From: Enhygromyxa salina
GTDB taxonomy: Bacteria; Myxococcota_A; Polyangia; Nannocystales; Nannocystaceae
Direction: 5' to 3'
NCBI RefSeq assembly: GCF_002994615.1
Contig: NZ_PVNK01000126.1
Coordinates: 1 to 58,320, forward strand
Length of the DNA stretch: 58,320 nucleotides
Shown here: in pieces, positions 16,377-25,314 of the stretch
Position numbering within the stretch: position 1 is the first letter of the stretch
Layout: every line of letters starts with the position of its first letter
Translations under genes and position numbers: made by a program
Notes under the pieces: model-generated
What the model was told of the DNA's origin: nothing
Seen by the model: only the letters and a program-made list of their open reading frames with translations
Databases searched by the model: none

Positions 16377-18179
16377 ATGCATCGCCTCGCGCCCGCGGTC
16401 TTCTCATGCATGGCTCTGCTCTCGTGTGGAGGGAAGCAGGACACGGCCAAGGCCGGTCCCAAGCCCGAGCCCGCGGACCCGGCCGCCGAGGCAGCCGAGG
16501 CAGCCGAGGCAGCCGGGCCGACCGAGCAGCCGCCCACCAAGGTCGACACGAGCGCCTGGGATGCCTTCGCCAACCAGGCCCTCGACGACTACTTTCAGGC
16601 TCACCCGGCCTTCGCGGTCGTCGCCGGGCGTCACGAGCACGACGGCCGGCTCCCGGACTGGAGCGCCGAGGGCATCGCCAAAGAGATCGCCCGGCTCAAC
16701 GATCAACGGGCCAAGGCCCTCGCGTTCACCGATGAGCAGCTCGACGAGCGCGCTCGCTTCGAGCGTGACCTGCTCGTCGCCCGCATCGACCGGGACCTGT
16801 TTTGGATCGACACCGCGAAGTGGCCGTTTCGCAACCCCTTCTTTTACTTTGATTGGCTGCTCGACGGCCTCGACCCCGCGGTCTATGTCACGCGGGAGTA
16901 CGCGCCGCTCGACCAGCGGATGCGGGCTTACATCGCCTACGCCAAGGCGGTGCCGGTCGCGGCCAGGCAGATCCGCGAGAACCTCAGCGGTGATCTGCCC
17001 GCCACCTACATTCACTTCGGCGTCGCCGGCTTCGGCGGGCTCGCCTCGTACTACGAGAACGACGTGCCCGCCGTGTTCGCTCCGGCCATGGACGCGCAAC
17101 AAAAGCTCGAGTTCGACGCGGCCAACGCCGGGGCGATCGCGGCGATGCGCGAGCTCGCGGCCTTTCTCGAGGCCAAGCAACCAAGCTCGGACTTCGCCCT
17201 GGGCGAGGAGCTGTTCGTCGAGATGATCCGGATGACCGAGGGCGTCGAGCTGAGCCTCGACGAGCTCGAGGCCGCGGGCAAGGCCGACCTCGAGCGCAAC
17301 CAGGCCATGCTCGCGGTCGCGTGCGAGCAGCTGCTGCCAGGCGAGGGCATCGACCCGTGCATCGCCAAGATCGCGGCCGACAAGCCCGAGGGCGGCGCGG
17401 TCGCGGGCGCGGGCGCGCAGCTGGTCGAGCTGCGCGCCTTCCTCGACGACAAGGAGCTCGTCACGATCCCCGGGACCGAGCTCGCGCGGGTCGAGGAGGC
17501 GCCGCCCTACATGCGCCAGAACTCGGCCTACATCGACATCCCGGGCCCCTACGAGGAGGGCCTGCCCTCGACCTACTACATCTCGCCGCCGGATCCGGCG
17601 TGGTCGGCGAAGGAGCAGGCCGCGTACATCCCCGGTCAGGCCGATCTCCTGTTCACCTCGGTCCACGAGGTCTGGCCCGGGCACTTCCTTCAGTACCTCC
17701 ACGCCAACCGCTCGAAGTCCGAGCTCGCCCGGGTGTTCGTCGGCTACGCCTACTCCGAGGGCTGGGCTCACTACAGCGAGGAGATGATGTGCGAGGCGGG
17801 GCTGTGCGACAACAGCCCCGAGCAGCAGATCGGCCAGCTGCTCAACGCGCTGCTGCGCAACGCTCGGTTCTTGTCGGCGATCGGGCTCCACGCCCGGGGC
17901 ATGAGCGTCGAGGAGTCAAAGCGGCTGTTCCTCGAGCAGGCCCACCAAGACGCTGGCAACGCGCGTCAGCAGGCCGCGCGCGGGACCTACGATCCGGCCT
18001 ACCTCAACTACACGATGGGCAAGCTGATGATCCGAAAGTTGCGCGACGACTGGACCGCCGACAGGGGCGGGTTCTCGGCGTGGAAGGACTTCCACGACGC
18101 GTTTTTGGCCTACGGGGGGCCGCCGGTTCCGATGGTTCGAGAGGCGATGCTGGGCGCGGACGCGGGGCCGGTGCTGTAA
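16377..18179 (+). CDS. DUF885 family metallopeptidase-like lipoprotein
   Basis: From the ATG at 16377 the protein is 600 residues. It has a lipoprotein signal (FSCMALLSCGGK), then an Ala/Glu spacer encoded by a 9-bp repeat. The DUF885 body includes VHEVWPGHFLQYLHANRS, an HExxxGH motif as in related carboxypeptidase-like zinc enzymes. A second conserved box, AYSEGWAHYSEEMMCE, lies near residue 465. These suggest a zinc peptidase in the periplasm or at the surface, though substrates of DUF885 proteins are mostly unknown. An in-frame ATG at 16362 would add five residues. Confidence 0.85.
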   Translation: MHRLAPAVFSCMALLSCGGKQDTAKAGPKPEPADPAAEAAEAAEAAGPTEQPPTKVDTSAWDAFANQALDDYFQAHPAFAVVAGRHEHDGRLPDWSAEGIAKEIARLNDQRAKALAFTDEQLDERARFERDLLVARIDRDLFWIDTAKWPFRNPFFYFDWLLDGLDPAVYVTREYAPLDQRMRAYIAYAKAVPVAARQIRENLSGDLPATYIHFGVAGFGGLASYYENDVPAVFAPAMDAQQKLEFDAANAGAIAAMRELAAFLEAKQPSSDFALGEELFVEMIRMTEGVELSLDELEAAGKADLERNQAMLAVACEQLLPGEGIDPCIAKIAADKPEGGAVAGAGAQLVELRAFLDDKELVTIPGTELARVEEAPPYMRQNSAYIDIPGPYEEGLPSTYYISPPDPAWSAKEQAAYIPGQADLLFTSVHEVWPGHFLQYLHANRSKSELARVFVGYAYSEGWAHYSEEMMCEAGLCDNSPEQQIGQLLNALLRNARFLSAIGLHARGMSVEESKRLFLEQAHQDAGNARQQAARGTYDPAYLNYTMGKLMIRKLRDDWTADRGGFSAWKDFHDAFLAYGGPPVPMVREAMLGADAGPVL

Positions 18180-18231
18180 AGCGGGGGGCGTCACGGGCGA
18201 GCGCCGCAGCTGATGGCTCGAGGCCCGCGCC

Positions 18232-19203
18232 TCACTCGGCCTCGTCTTCGTCGTCTTCCTCGTAGGCCTCGTCTTCGTCGTCTTCCTCGGCCTCGTCTTC
18301 GTCGTCTTCCTCGTCTTCCTCGTCTTCGAGCTCGGTGAACTCGAACACCCGACCGAGCTCATCCGCCGACGCCGTGATCGCGTAGCGCCCGTCTGGCGAC
18401 ACATCGAGGTCGAAGTTCCCCTTGCAGGGGATCTCAAAGCGATCGAGCACCACGCCGTCTTCCGCGTCGTACAGCCCGATCCCGCTGTCGTACACACACA
18501 CGAGCTGCTCGTACCCAGGCCGCAGCACCGCCCCCCTGAGCCCCTTTTCGACGACCGGCAGCACGGCTGTGTAGCCCCAGGTCGAGGCCGACCAGATCGT
18601 GATCGGTCCTCGCCAGCCCCGCGACACGACCCACTCGCCGTCGCGGGACAGCTCGAAGGCGCCGACGGTGCCGGGCCCGGCGTCTTGCTCCCACGCGATC
18701 TCGCCAGTCTCGAGCGACCAAAAGCACAGCGTGTTCCCGCCGCGGCCCGACACGAGGTGCTCCTCGTCGGCCGAGAACACAAAGGACATCCCGCGCGACC
18801 CGACGTCGTAGCGATGGACCAGCTCGCCGGTCTCGCGCGACCACAGGCACACGGTCTCGTCGCGCGCGCCTGAGGCGATCAGGCTGCCGTCGGCCGAGCT
18901 GCCGAGGGTGAACACCGGGCCGACGTGCTCGTCGAGCTCGAGCAGCAGCTTGCCGCGGGGCCACGACCAGACCCGGATGCTGCCGCCCGCGTCACCGCTG
19001 ATGAGCTCGCCCGTGGCCGTGAACGCGAGGACGGTGACGGCGCGCTCGTGGCCCTCGAGGCTGCGCTCGAGCTTGCCGCCGCGCAGGGACCAGATCGCGA
19101 TCGTCGTGTCCCGGCCTCCGGTCGCGATGCGTCGGCCCTCGGGCCCGAAGCGCGCGCAAAGTACTTGTCCTTCATGTCCGCTGAGGGTGTTGCGCAGCTT
19201 CAA
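18232..19203 (-). CDS. WD40 repeat protein with acidic tail
   Basis: The protein is built of about seven WD40 repeats: SGHEGQVLCARFGPEG...IAIWSLRGG, GHERAVTVLAFTATG...IRVWSWPRG, SADGSLIASGARDETVCLWS, and so on. It ends in a long Glu/Asp run (EDEEDEEDDEDE...). It is probably a cytoplasmic interaction scaffold. I placed the start at a TTG (19203) because a GAGGAG ribosome site lies six bases upstream. A GTG at 19251 is the alternative (339 residues) but has no ribosome site. It converges with the DUF885 gene. Confidence 0.7.
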   Translation of the reverse strand: MKLRNTLSGHEGQVLCARFGPEGRRIATGGRDTTIAIWSLRGGKLERSLEGHERAVTVLAFTATGELISGDAGGSIRVWSWPRGKLLLELDEHVGPVFTLGSSADGSLIASGARDETVCLWSRETGELVHRYDVGSRGMSFVFSADEEHLVSGRGGNTLCFWSLETGEIAWEQDAGPGTVGAFELSRDGEWVVSRGWRGPITIWSASTWGYTAVLPVVEKGLRGAVLRPGYEQLVCVYDSGIGLYDAEDGVVLDRFEIPCKGNFDLDVSPDGRYAITASADELGRVFEFTELEDEEDEEDDEDEAEEDDEDEAYEEDDEDEAE

Positions 19204-19401
19204 GATAGGCTCCTCGTGGCGGCCAGTGGCCGGCCGGCGGCGATGATACACGGCGGCGGCGCAGGTGACAGCGCCACCTTCTCCAGCGACGGCGGCAGGG
19301 GCGGTCTCGCGCCATCCCGGGCGGAGCGCCCGCTGATGAGCGTTTCACCCATGTTCGGGCCGAGCTGGGCCGGCTTGGGCCACGCCCGGTACACTCCGCT
19401 C

Positions 19402-19659
19402 GTGTCGCGCCTTCAAATCACGATCTTGGCCGCGGGTCTGCTGGGTGGGCTGCTCATGAGCGCGGCCTGCGATCGAAAGTGGGACTTCGAGTGCACGGCC
19501 ACGTGGAGCGAGGACGGCGTCGAGGTCTGGCGCAAGGTCTACACCTATCCCGAGATGGACACCGAGCAGGCCGCGACCGCGCGCTGCAAGGAAGAGATGC
19601 TCGCGGCCCGACCCAAGCGCGCGAACTCGGCGATCTGCAAGTGCGTCGGCCAGGACTGA
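19402..19659 (+). CDS. Small cysteine-containing lipoprotein
   Basis: From a GTG at 19402 this gives 85 residues with a good lipoprotein signal (LQITILAAGLLGGLLMSAAC). The mature part contains DFECTATWSEDG, a Tyr-Pro-Glu segment, ATARCKEEM and SAICKCVGQD, with four cysteines after the lipid cysteine. An ATG at 19336 in the same frame would add 22 non-signal residues. No family was recognised. It is followed by the response regulator gene 82 bp on. Confidence 0.6.
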   Translation: MSRLQITILAAGLLGGLLMSAACDRKWDFECTATWSEDGVEVWRKVYTYPEMDTEQAATARCKEEMLAARPKRANSAICKCVGQD

Positions 19660-19741
19660 GCGAGGAGTCCCGCCGCGCGAGCCACCGTCGCTCGGCCCCG
19701 GCGCTTGCGGCCCGAGGCGAGCCGCGCCACCATGATCGGCG

Positions 19742-20458
19742 ATGGCCGAATCTGCGCGCCTGCTGGTCGTGGAGGACGACCGCAACCTCGCGACCGGGCT
19801 CAAGCTCAACTTCGAGCTCGAGGGCTACACGGTCGACCTGGTCCACTCGATCCGTGACGCGGGCGCGCACCTGCTCGAGTCGGGCAAGTACGCGGCCCTG
19901 ATCCTCGACGTGATGCTGCCCGACGGCGACGACGGGGGCTTCGTGCTGTGTCGCAAGCTGCGTGACGCGGGCGACTTCACCCCCGTGCTGATGTTGACCG
20001 CCCGCGACCGGACCGCCGACCGCGTGCGCGGGCTCGAGGCCGGGGCCGACGACTACCTCGTCAAGCCCTTCGAGCTCGACGAGCTCCTGGCCCGGGTCCG
20101 CTCGCTTTTGCGTCGGCGCGACTGGGAGCAGCAACAAAACGGCGAGTCGAGCGAGCGCCTGCGCGTCGGCGAGGTCGAGATCGACTTCGCCGCCCGGGTC
20201 GCAACCCGCGGCGACGAGGAGATCAAGCTGACGGCGCTCGAGTACGATCTGCTCCGCTACTTCGCCGACAACCCGGGCCGCGTGCTGAGTCGGCAGGAGC
20301 TGCAGGAGAAGGTCTGGAAGCTCGACAACTATCCGAACTCGCGGATGGTCGACAACTTCATCCTGCGTCTGCGCAAGCAGCTCGAGCCCGACCCAAAGGA
20401 GCCGCGCTACTTCGTCGCGGTCCGCGGCGCGGGCTACAAGTTCGTGCCGGGGTCGTAG
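19742..20458 (+). CDS. OmpR/PhoB family response regulator (orphan)
   Basis: The 238-residue protein has an N-terminal receiver domain (acidic VVEDDRN, phosphoacceptor aspartate in LILDVMLPDG, conserved MLTARD and LVKPFE). A C-terminal winged-helix DNA-binding domain follows (KLTALEYDLLRYFADNPG, LSRQELQEKVW, FILRLRKQLEPDPKEPRYF, VRGAGYKFVP). It would activate or repress promoters when phosphorylated. No histidine kinase is encoded beside it, so its partner must lie elsewhere. The next gene is convergent and starts one base after the stop. Confidence 0.95.
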   Translation: MAESARLLVVEDDRNLATGLKLNFELEGYTVDLVHSIRDAGAHLLESGKYAALILDVMLPDGDDGGFVLCRKLRDAGDFTPVLMLTARDRTADRVRGLEAGADDYLVKPFELDELLARVRSLLRRRDWEQQQNGESSERLRVGEVEIDFAARVATRGDEEIKLTALEYDLLRYFADNPGRVLSRQELQEKVWKLDNYPNSRMVDNFILRLRKQLEPDPKEPRYFVAVRGAGYKFVPGS

Positions 20459-20959
20459 TCACGGCGCCGCCGTGATCCTTTGCCGGGTGCCCTGGAAGGC
20501 CTCGAAGAGGGCCTCGTGGGCCGGGCGTCCGAGCGGGCCCTCGCGGGTGGGGTAGGCGGCGATCCAGTCGAGCAGCATGGGCAGCTTGCGGTCCTGCTCG
20601 TCCTTGGTCGCGTACTTGTGCGGCTCCCAGGGGCGGGCTTGGGCGTGCGCCTCGCAGACGGCGACGGGCAGGTCGAGGAAGATCAGCTCGTCCGCCTCGG
20701 CTGCGAGGAGTCCGACGAGGTCGGCGTAGCAGCCCTCGACCACCCAGCGCGGGTGATTAGCGAGGGCCCGTCGGATCTGCCGGTCGGCCTCGTCGAGGGG
20801 TGTTCGCTCGGGAGGCTCGGTGGGCTGCCAGGCGAAGAGGTCGAGGTCGAGGTGGTGCGCGGCTCGGTCGCTCGCCAAGCGGCGGGCCAGGGTGCTCTTC
20901 CCGGCTCCCGAGTTGCCGACGATCAAGACGCGGTGTTCGGGCATTTGCGGAGGGTACAT
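20459..20959 (-). CDS. P-loop NTPase, adenylate-kinase-like / topology-modulation-type
   Basis: The 166-residue protein has a Walker A motif near its start (VLIVGNSGAGKSTLARRLA). HHLDLDLFAWQPTEPPERTP, WVVEGCYADLV and DELIFLDLPVAVCEAHAQARPW follow. This pattern matches the small P-loop kinases often annotated as DNA topology modulation protein FlaR or AAA-type kinase. They probably phosphorylate a nucleotide or small molecule, with substrate unknown. The start may instead be an internal ATG at 20944. It ends one base from the response regulator stop. Confidence 0.75.
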   Translation of the reverse strand: MYPPQMPEHRVLIVGNSGAGKSTLARRLASDRAAHHLDLDLFAWQPTEPPERTPLDEADRQIRRALANHPRWVVEGCYADLVGLLAAEADELIFLDLPVAVCEAHAQARPWEPHKYATKDEQDRKLPMLLDWIAAYPTREGPLGRPAHEALFEAFQGTRQRITAAP

Positions 20960-21012
20960 CCGCGCTCGCTCACTTTCGATGCGCGCTCGTGGGAGGCCGC
21001 ATCGCGGGCAGG

Positions 21013-21032
21013 CTAGCAGCCCGGGGTGCTAG
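21013..21032. repeat. Dispersed palindrome, copy 2
   Basis: CTAGCAGCCCGGGGTGCTAG is an exact copy of the element at 13795, lying in the divergent gap between the kinase and desaturase genes. Confidence 0.8.
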
Positions 21033-21205
21033 CGTGACGACCTCGACCGCGCCGCCGAGATCGACGTCTCCGCCGAGGGGCGTGCACGCGCCGTCGCAGC
21101 GCGGCACCCACGCTGGTCCTGACACAACCAAGACAAAGCTCGGCCACAACCAAGACCCCACGGAGGCAGGCAGACAGCGTTTCTGAGGCAGTTTGAGGGA
21201 GGCCC

Positions 21206-22132
21206 ATGCCTACTGCCTTGCTCACCCAAGTCTCGACGCAAAGCCCCGCTCCGAAGAGCACCGCTCGGTTGTGGATCGAGGGCATCCCGTTCATCGCGTT
21301 GCACTTCGTACCCCTGCTCGCGCTGCTGCCCGGCGTCGTCGTTCGACCGATCGACTGGGTCGTGTGCGGGGCGCTGTACGTGGTCCGGATGTTTGGGGTC
21401 ACGGGCGTCTACCACCGCTACTTCTCCCACCGCAGCTACAAGACCAGCCGCGTGTTTCAGTTCCTGCTCGCGCTGCTCGCGATGTCGAGCTCGCAAAAGG
21501 GGGTGCTGTGGTGGGCCGCGCACCACCGCCACCACCACAAGTACTCCGACACCGAGCGCGACATCCACTCGCCGATCCAAAAGGGCTTCTGGTACGCCCA
21601 CGTCGGCTGGATCTTCGACAACACCGAGGCCACGGACTACTCGAAGATCAAGGACTTCGCCCGCTACCCCGAGCTGGTGTTCCTCAACAAGGCCTGGTGG
21701 ATCCCGCCGACGGTCCTCGGCTTCGCGGTGTTCCTGGCCCTGGGCTGGTCGGGCCTGCTGATCGGCTTCGCGCTCAGCACCGTGTTGCTGTGGCACGGGA
21801 CCTACACGATCAACTCGCTGACCCACCTCGTCGGCAAGCGCGTGTACGAGACCACCGACGACAGCCGCAACAGCTTCATCCTCGCGCTGATCACCCTCGG
21901 CGAGGGCTGGCACAACAACCACCACTACTACCAGGCCTCGACCCGCCAGGGTTTCCACTGGTGGCAGATCGACATCACCTACTACACGCTCAAGCTCCTG
22001 AGCTTCGTCGGGTTGGTCTGGGACCTCCGCGAGCCGCCCGCGGCGGTCGTCGCCGGGACCTGGCGCCCGAGCAAAGGGCGCACCTCAACCGGCGCGACTC
22101 CCGTCGACGCGGACCTGCGCGACGCGGCCTGA
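21206..22132 (+). CDS. Acyl-CoA desaturase (delta-9 type fatty acid desaturase)
   Basis: The 308-residue membrane di-iron enzyme has the three histidine boxes of the stearoyl-CoA desaturase family: HRYFSHRSYKT, HRHHHKYSDTERDIHSP and LGEGWHNNHHYYQAS. Hydrophobic helices lie between them. It introduces a cis double bond into saturated acyl chains using O2 and electrons from a ferredoxin or cytochrome b5-like donor, adjusting membrane fluidity. A GAGGGAGG ribosome site precedes the ATG. No electron-transfer partner gene is adjacent. Confidence 0.93.
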   Translation: MPTALLTQVSTQSPAPKSTARLWIEGIPFIALHFVPLLALLPGVVVRPIDWVVCGALYVVRMFGVTGVYHRYFSHRSYKTSRVFQFLLALLAMSSSQKGVLWWAAHHRHHHKYSDTERDIHSPIQKGFWYAHVGWIFDNTEATDYSKIKDFARYPELVFLNKAWWIPPTVLGFAVFLALGWSGLLIGFALSTVLLWHGTYTINSLTHLVGKRVYETTDDSRNSFILALITLGEGWHNNHHYYQASTRQGFHWWQIDITYYTLKLLSFVGLVWDLREPPAAVVAGTWRPSKGRTSTGATPVDADLRDAA

Positions 22133-22325
22133 GCCGGGGAGCCAGCGTGCTGGGAGCCTGCCGCGCAGCCGGGCCTGCGCCTGACCCGCAGCCCGCCCTG
22201 GGCACGACCACGCCCCCCAGCACGGCCCGGCGGCTGGGACATCCCTGATCTCGACCCACGCGCGCGGGCGGCCTGGTACCCTTCGCGCCCTGCGGCGGAT
22301 CGGAGCGCCTCAATCGGCAGTCATC

Positions 22326-23129
22326 ATGGTTCGCGTCGGACAGCGACTCGGCAAGTATCGGCTCAAGCGGCGCCTGGCCCGGGGCGGCTTCGGTGACGTC
22401 TACGAGGCCTACGACAGCATCGAGGGCATCTCGGTCGCGCTCAAGGTCCCGCTCGGCGGCCTCGTCAAGGCCGAGGACATCGACGACTTCCGTCGTGAAG
22501 TTCGGATCACGGCCAAGCTCGACCACGGCAACATCTTGCCGATCAAGAACGCCGACTTCATCGACGGCGTGTTCACGATCGTTCAGCCGCTTGGGATCTG
22601 CAGCCTCGACGACCGGCTCAGCAAGCGGATCAAGTTCACGACCAAGATCGACTACATCGGCCAGATGCTCGCCGGCCTGTCGCACGCCCACGAGCAGGGC
22701 ATCATTCACTGCGACATCAAGCCCGACAACATCATCCTGTTCGCCGACGGGCGCCTGCGCCTGGCCGACTTCGGCATCGCCAAGTTCGCGCGCAAGACCA
22801 TCCAGGCCTCGGCCTCTGGTTCGGTCGGCTACATGTCGCCGGAGCAAGCCATGGGCCGGCCCTCGGCTCGCTCGGACGTGTTCTCGGCCGGGCTCGTGAT
22901 CCACCAGCTGTTGACGGGCAAGTTGCCGGGCTGGCCGTTCAACTGGCCGGCCGAGGGCTGGGACCGGCTCAAGCGTCAGCACCCAGATCTCCGCGAGTTC
23001 GTCCGCCACGCGATCGAGGTCGACGCACGCAAGCGCTTCCGCGACGGGGCCGCGATGTATCGCTCGTTCAAGCGGCTCGAACGCAAGACCCTCAAGCACG
23101 CGGCCGAACGCCGGCCGCGACGGGACTGA
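22326..23129 (+). CDS. Hanks-type Ser/Thr protein kinase
   Basis: The 267-residue protein is essentially only a kinase domain. It has a Gly-rich loop (LARGGFGDVYEAYD), a VAIK-like lysine (SVALKVPL), the catalytic loop HCDIKPDNIILF, DFGIAKF, and SVGYMSPEQAMG as the activation segment. No transmembrane or sensor domain follows the kinase, which ends in a basic tail (KTLKHAAERRPRRD). It is likely cytoplasmic. Such minimal kinases are abundant in myxobacteria. The next gene on the strand encodes a GD-repeat lipoprotein, with no obvious functional link. Confidence 0.93.
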   Translation: MVRVGQRLGKYRLKRRLARGGFGDVYEAYDSIEGISVALKVPLGGLVKAEDIDDFRREVRITAKLDHGNILPIKNADFIDGVFTIVQPLGICSLDDRLSKRIKFTTKIDYIGQMLAGLSHAHEQGIIHCDIKPDNIILFADGRLRLADFGIAKFARKTIQASASGSVGYMSPEQAMGRPSARSDVFSAGLVIHQLLTGKLPGWPFNWPAEGWDRLKRQHPDLREFVRHAIEVDARKRFRDGAAMYRSFKRLERKTLKHAAERRPRRD

Positions 23130-23224
23130 CCGACTCTCGGACCCGGACCCGCGCTCCGAGTCCAGGACACGACAAAATCTGCTAGGCTGGCTTTTGCGGT
23201 TAGCCCGCGCCTTTGGAGGACTAC

Positions 23225-24118
23225 ATGACCCTTACACTGAACAACAACCATCCCCACCGCTCCTGCCTCGCCCTCGCCTTTGGGCTGGGTCTGGTCGTCT
23301 CGCTCGGCGCCTGCGCCGACGACGTCACGGTTGGGGCCGAAGCAGCCGGAACCGGCGACACCGCGACTGGCGAGACCGACGGCGGCAACACCGAGACCGG
23401 CGGCAACGACAACGGTGACGGCGACGGAGACGGAGACGGCGACGGAGACGGCGACGGCGACGGCGACGGCGACACCGGGCCGTCGGAGATCGTCGTCGGT
23501 GGCGAGGTCACCGACTTCCTCACGCTCAGCGGCATCGAGGGCGCCAACGTGTCGGTCAAGGACATGCCCGGGTTCGAGACCGTCAGCGGCGTCGACGGCG
23601 TCTACGAGCTCATGGGGATGACCCCGAGCACCGAGGTGTTCTTCTTACTCGACGGCAACGAGGACGAGTACTGGGGCGGCATCCGGCCGGCCTACCTCCC
23701 CGACATGGACACCGACAACCTCGAGCTCGGCCAGATCAGCAACATGCTGATCGATCTGCAGCTCGAGCTGCTCCAGATGCAAGATCCCAACGTCACCGCC
23801 GACGAGGGCAAGGGCGTCGTCATCGTTCGCCTGCTCCAGCCGACCGCGACCGGCGCGACCGTGAACTTCATGCCGCCGCCCCCGCAAGGGACCTCCTACG
23901 GCACGAGCATGGACAACAAGCCGGTCCTCGACAGCAACCTGATCGACTCGCAGCTGCTGCCCTTTTGGGTCACCTTCAACCTCGATCCCGACGACATCGG
24001 CGGCGCCTACTCGGTCACCGTCGACCACCCCGAGCGCGAGTGCGAGGTCCTGCACCCGGTGTTCCCGACCCGCGCGCGCTACGTGACCCTGGTCGACATC
24101 GACTGCCCGCCTCCGTGA
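23225..24118 (+). CDS. GD-repeat lipoprotein with carboxypeptidase-regulatory-like domain
   Basis: The ATG at 23225 is preceded by a good GGAGGA ribosome site; a start 12 bp earlier overlaps that site. The 297-residue protein has a lipoprotein signal with an LGAC box and a Thr/Gly-rich stretch. A GDGDGD linker follows (about residues 65-90), then a domain beginning VVGGEVTDFLTLSGIEGANV and GVDGVYELMGM. That pattern is the Greek-key carboxypeptidase regulatory-like fold seen in many surface proteins. Function is unknown. Its stop converges on the truncated phosphatase copy, with a hairpin between. Confidence 0.75.
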   Translation: MTLTLNNNHPHRSCLALAFGLGLVVSLGACADDVTVGAEAAGTGDTATGETDGGNTETGGNDNGDGDGDGDGDGDGDGDGDGDTGPSEIVVGGEVTDFLTLSGIEGANVSVKDMPGFETVSGVDGVYELMGMTPSTEVFFLLDGNEDEYWGGIRPAYLPDMDTDNLELGQISNMLIDLQLELLQMQDPNVTADEGKGVVIVRLLQPTATGATVNFMPPPPQGTSYGTSMDNKPVLDSNLIDSQLLPFWVTFNLDPDDIGGAYSVTVDHPERECEVLHPVFPTRARYVTLVDIDCPPP

Positions 24119-24143
24119 TCGCGGGTCGCGGGCGGTCGCTGAG

Positions 24144-24171
24144 GGTGTGGACGGCTCAGGCCGTCCACACC
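24144..24171. terminator. Hairpin between convergent genes (native phosphatase 3' end)
   Basis: The 11-bp arms GGTGTGGACGG and CCGTCCACACC pair perfectly around a 6-base loop, overlapping the last codons and stop of the truncated phosphatase copy. There is no T-run on either side, so it could be a bidirectional or Rho-assisted terminator. The second phosphatase copy at 31063 lacks the left arm, which marks this copy as the original 3' end. Confidence 0.65.
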
Positions 24172-25229
24172 ATCGTGTCGCGGTTCCAGATCCGCCACTC
24201 CCCGTCGAAGTCGCGGTAGAGCTCGCGCTCGCCCGCGTTGACGCGGAAGCGCTCGACGCTGAAGGCCCCGAGCAGCGAGCTGAGGTTGCCGCTTTGGTCG
24301 GTGAGCAGGCGTTCGCGCGGGAGCTGGTGGTAGCTGGCGTCGAGGGTCGCGCCGTCGAGCTCGACGATCACGTAGCCGTGCAGATCGCTCTGGGCGTAGC
24401 CGAGGTGGGGGTTGGTCTGGAGCGAGGCCGATCCGAGCAGGCTGTCGAGGGCCTCGACGAGCAGCGCGGCCTCGGCGAAGTTGGCCAGCGCGGGGTTGGT
24501 CGAGACGTTGACCTCGAGGATCTCCTTGAAGCTCGAGCTCGTGACCGAGCTGGTCACGAACTCGACGATCCGCTGCTCGGTGTCGCCGAACGCGAAGGGC
24601 GTGCCCGCGTAAAAGCCGTGGATGTCGCCGGTGATCGCGACCAGGTTGTCGACGCCCGCGAGCGCGCTCAGGACCGTGTCGCGGCGGTTGCGGTGGCCGT
24701 CCCACAGGTCGAGGCTCAGGTAGTAGAGGTTGTCGAAGGGCGCGGGCGCGAGGTCGCGGACGTCGACGGCGATCTGACCGAGGAGGAACTCGTTGCCCCA
24801 GACCTTCCACGTCCGGTCCGAGCCGCCGAGGGTGCTGATCAGCCACGCCTCTTGGTCCGCGCCGAGGACCTCCTCGACCTTCGGATCTTGCTCGTAGCGC
24901 AGCCGGGTCCAGAGGTCGTAGGGCGGCTTGTTGACCAGCAAGCGGGCGCCAAAGCTGCCGTAGAAGCCGGTCTTGCCCATGCTCGCGTAGGACACGCCGC
25001 GCGGCATCGCCATGAGCTCGGCCTCGCTCAGCGGGGTCAGGGTCATGCCCTCGGGATCGATCGTCGCGATCAGATCGTTGACGGCGAGGGCGTCGAGCTT
25101 GCCGGTGATCCAGGCCGGGTCGTAGCCGACGTCGCCGGCCGCGGCGACCAGCGCGTCGCGGAGGCTGCCGTCGTCCCACGCGTCGATGTCGAGGTAGGGC
25201 CGGGTATAGCTGGGGAGCTCGCCGAGCTC
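24156..25229 (-). pseudogene. Truncated copy of the PhoD-type phosphatase (C-terminal half)
   Basis: This encodes the last 355 or so residues of the phosphatase at 31063-33273, from LGELPSYTRPYLD to the end, including the GDIHGFYAGTPF box. It lacks the Tat/lipoprotein signal, the N-terminal domain and the metal-binding HLGDYIYE and WDDHEYSND motifs. Upstream, an open frame runs to 25271 through unrelated sequence, so a short fusion could be made but should not be active. It ends VWTA, one residue longer than the intact copy. Confidence 0.9.
24162..25229. repeat. 1,068-bp direct repeat, left copy
   Basis: This is the same as 31066-32133 with an offset of 6,904 bp. By eye I find one difference, C at 24234 against G at 31138, silent in an Ala codon. 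Left of it the sequences diverge abruptly at 24161/31065, and right of it at 25230/32134. A short TGGACTC recurs just beyond the right border of both copies. Confidence 0.93.
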
Positions 25230-25314
25230 CTGGACTCGGTTTGCTGCCCCTAATCCGGGAGATAGATTCATCGCATCACTCGCGTTCTACCTGACTCGTC
25301 CACAAGCAAGTATT

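Noticed and set aside
24156..25271. The truncated phosphatase frame as a working gene
   Set aside because: It lacks the signal and the metal-binding half of the family. Its first 14 residues come from unrelated junction sequence.
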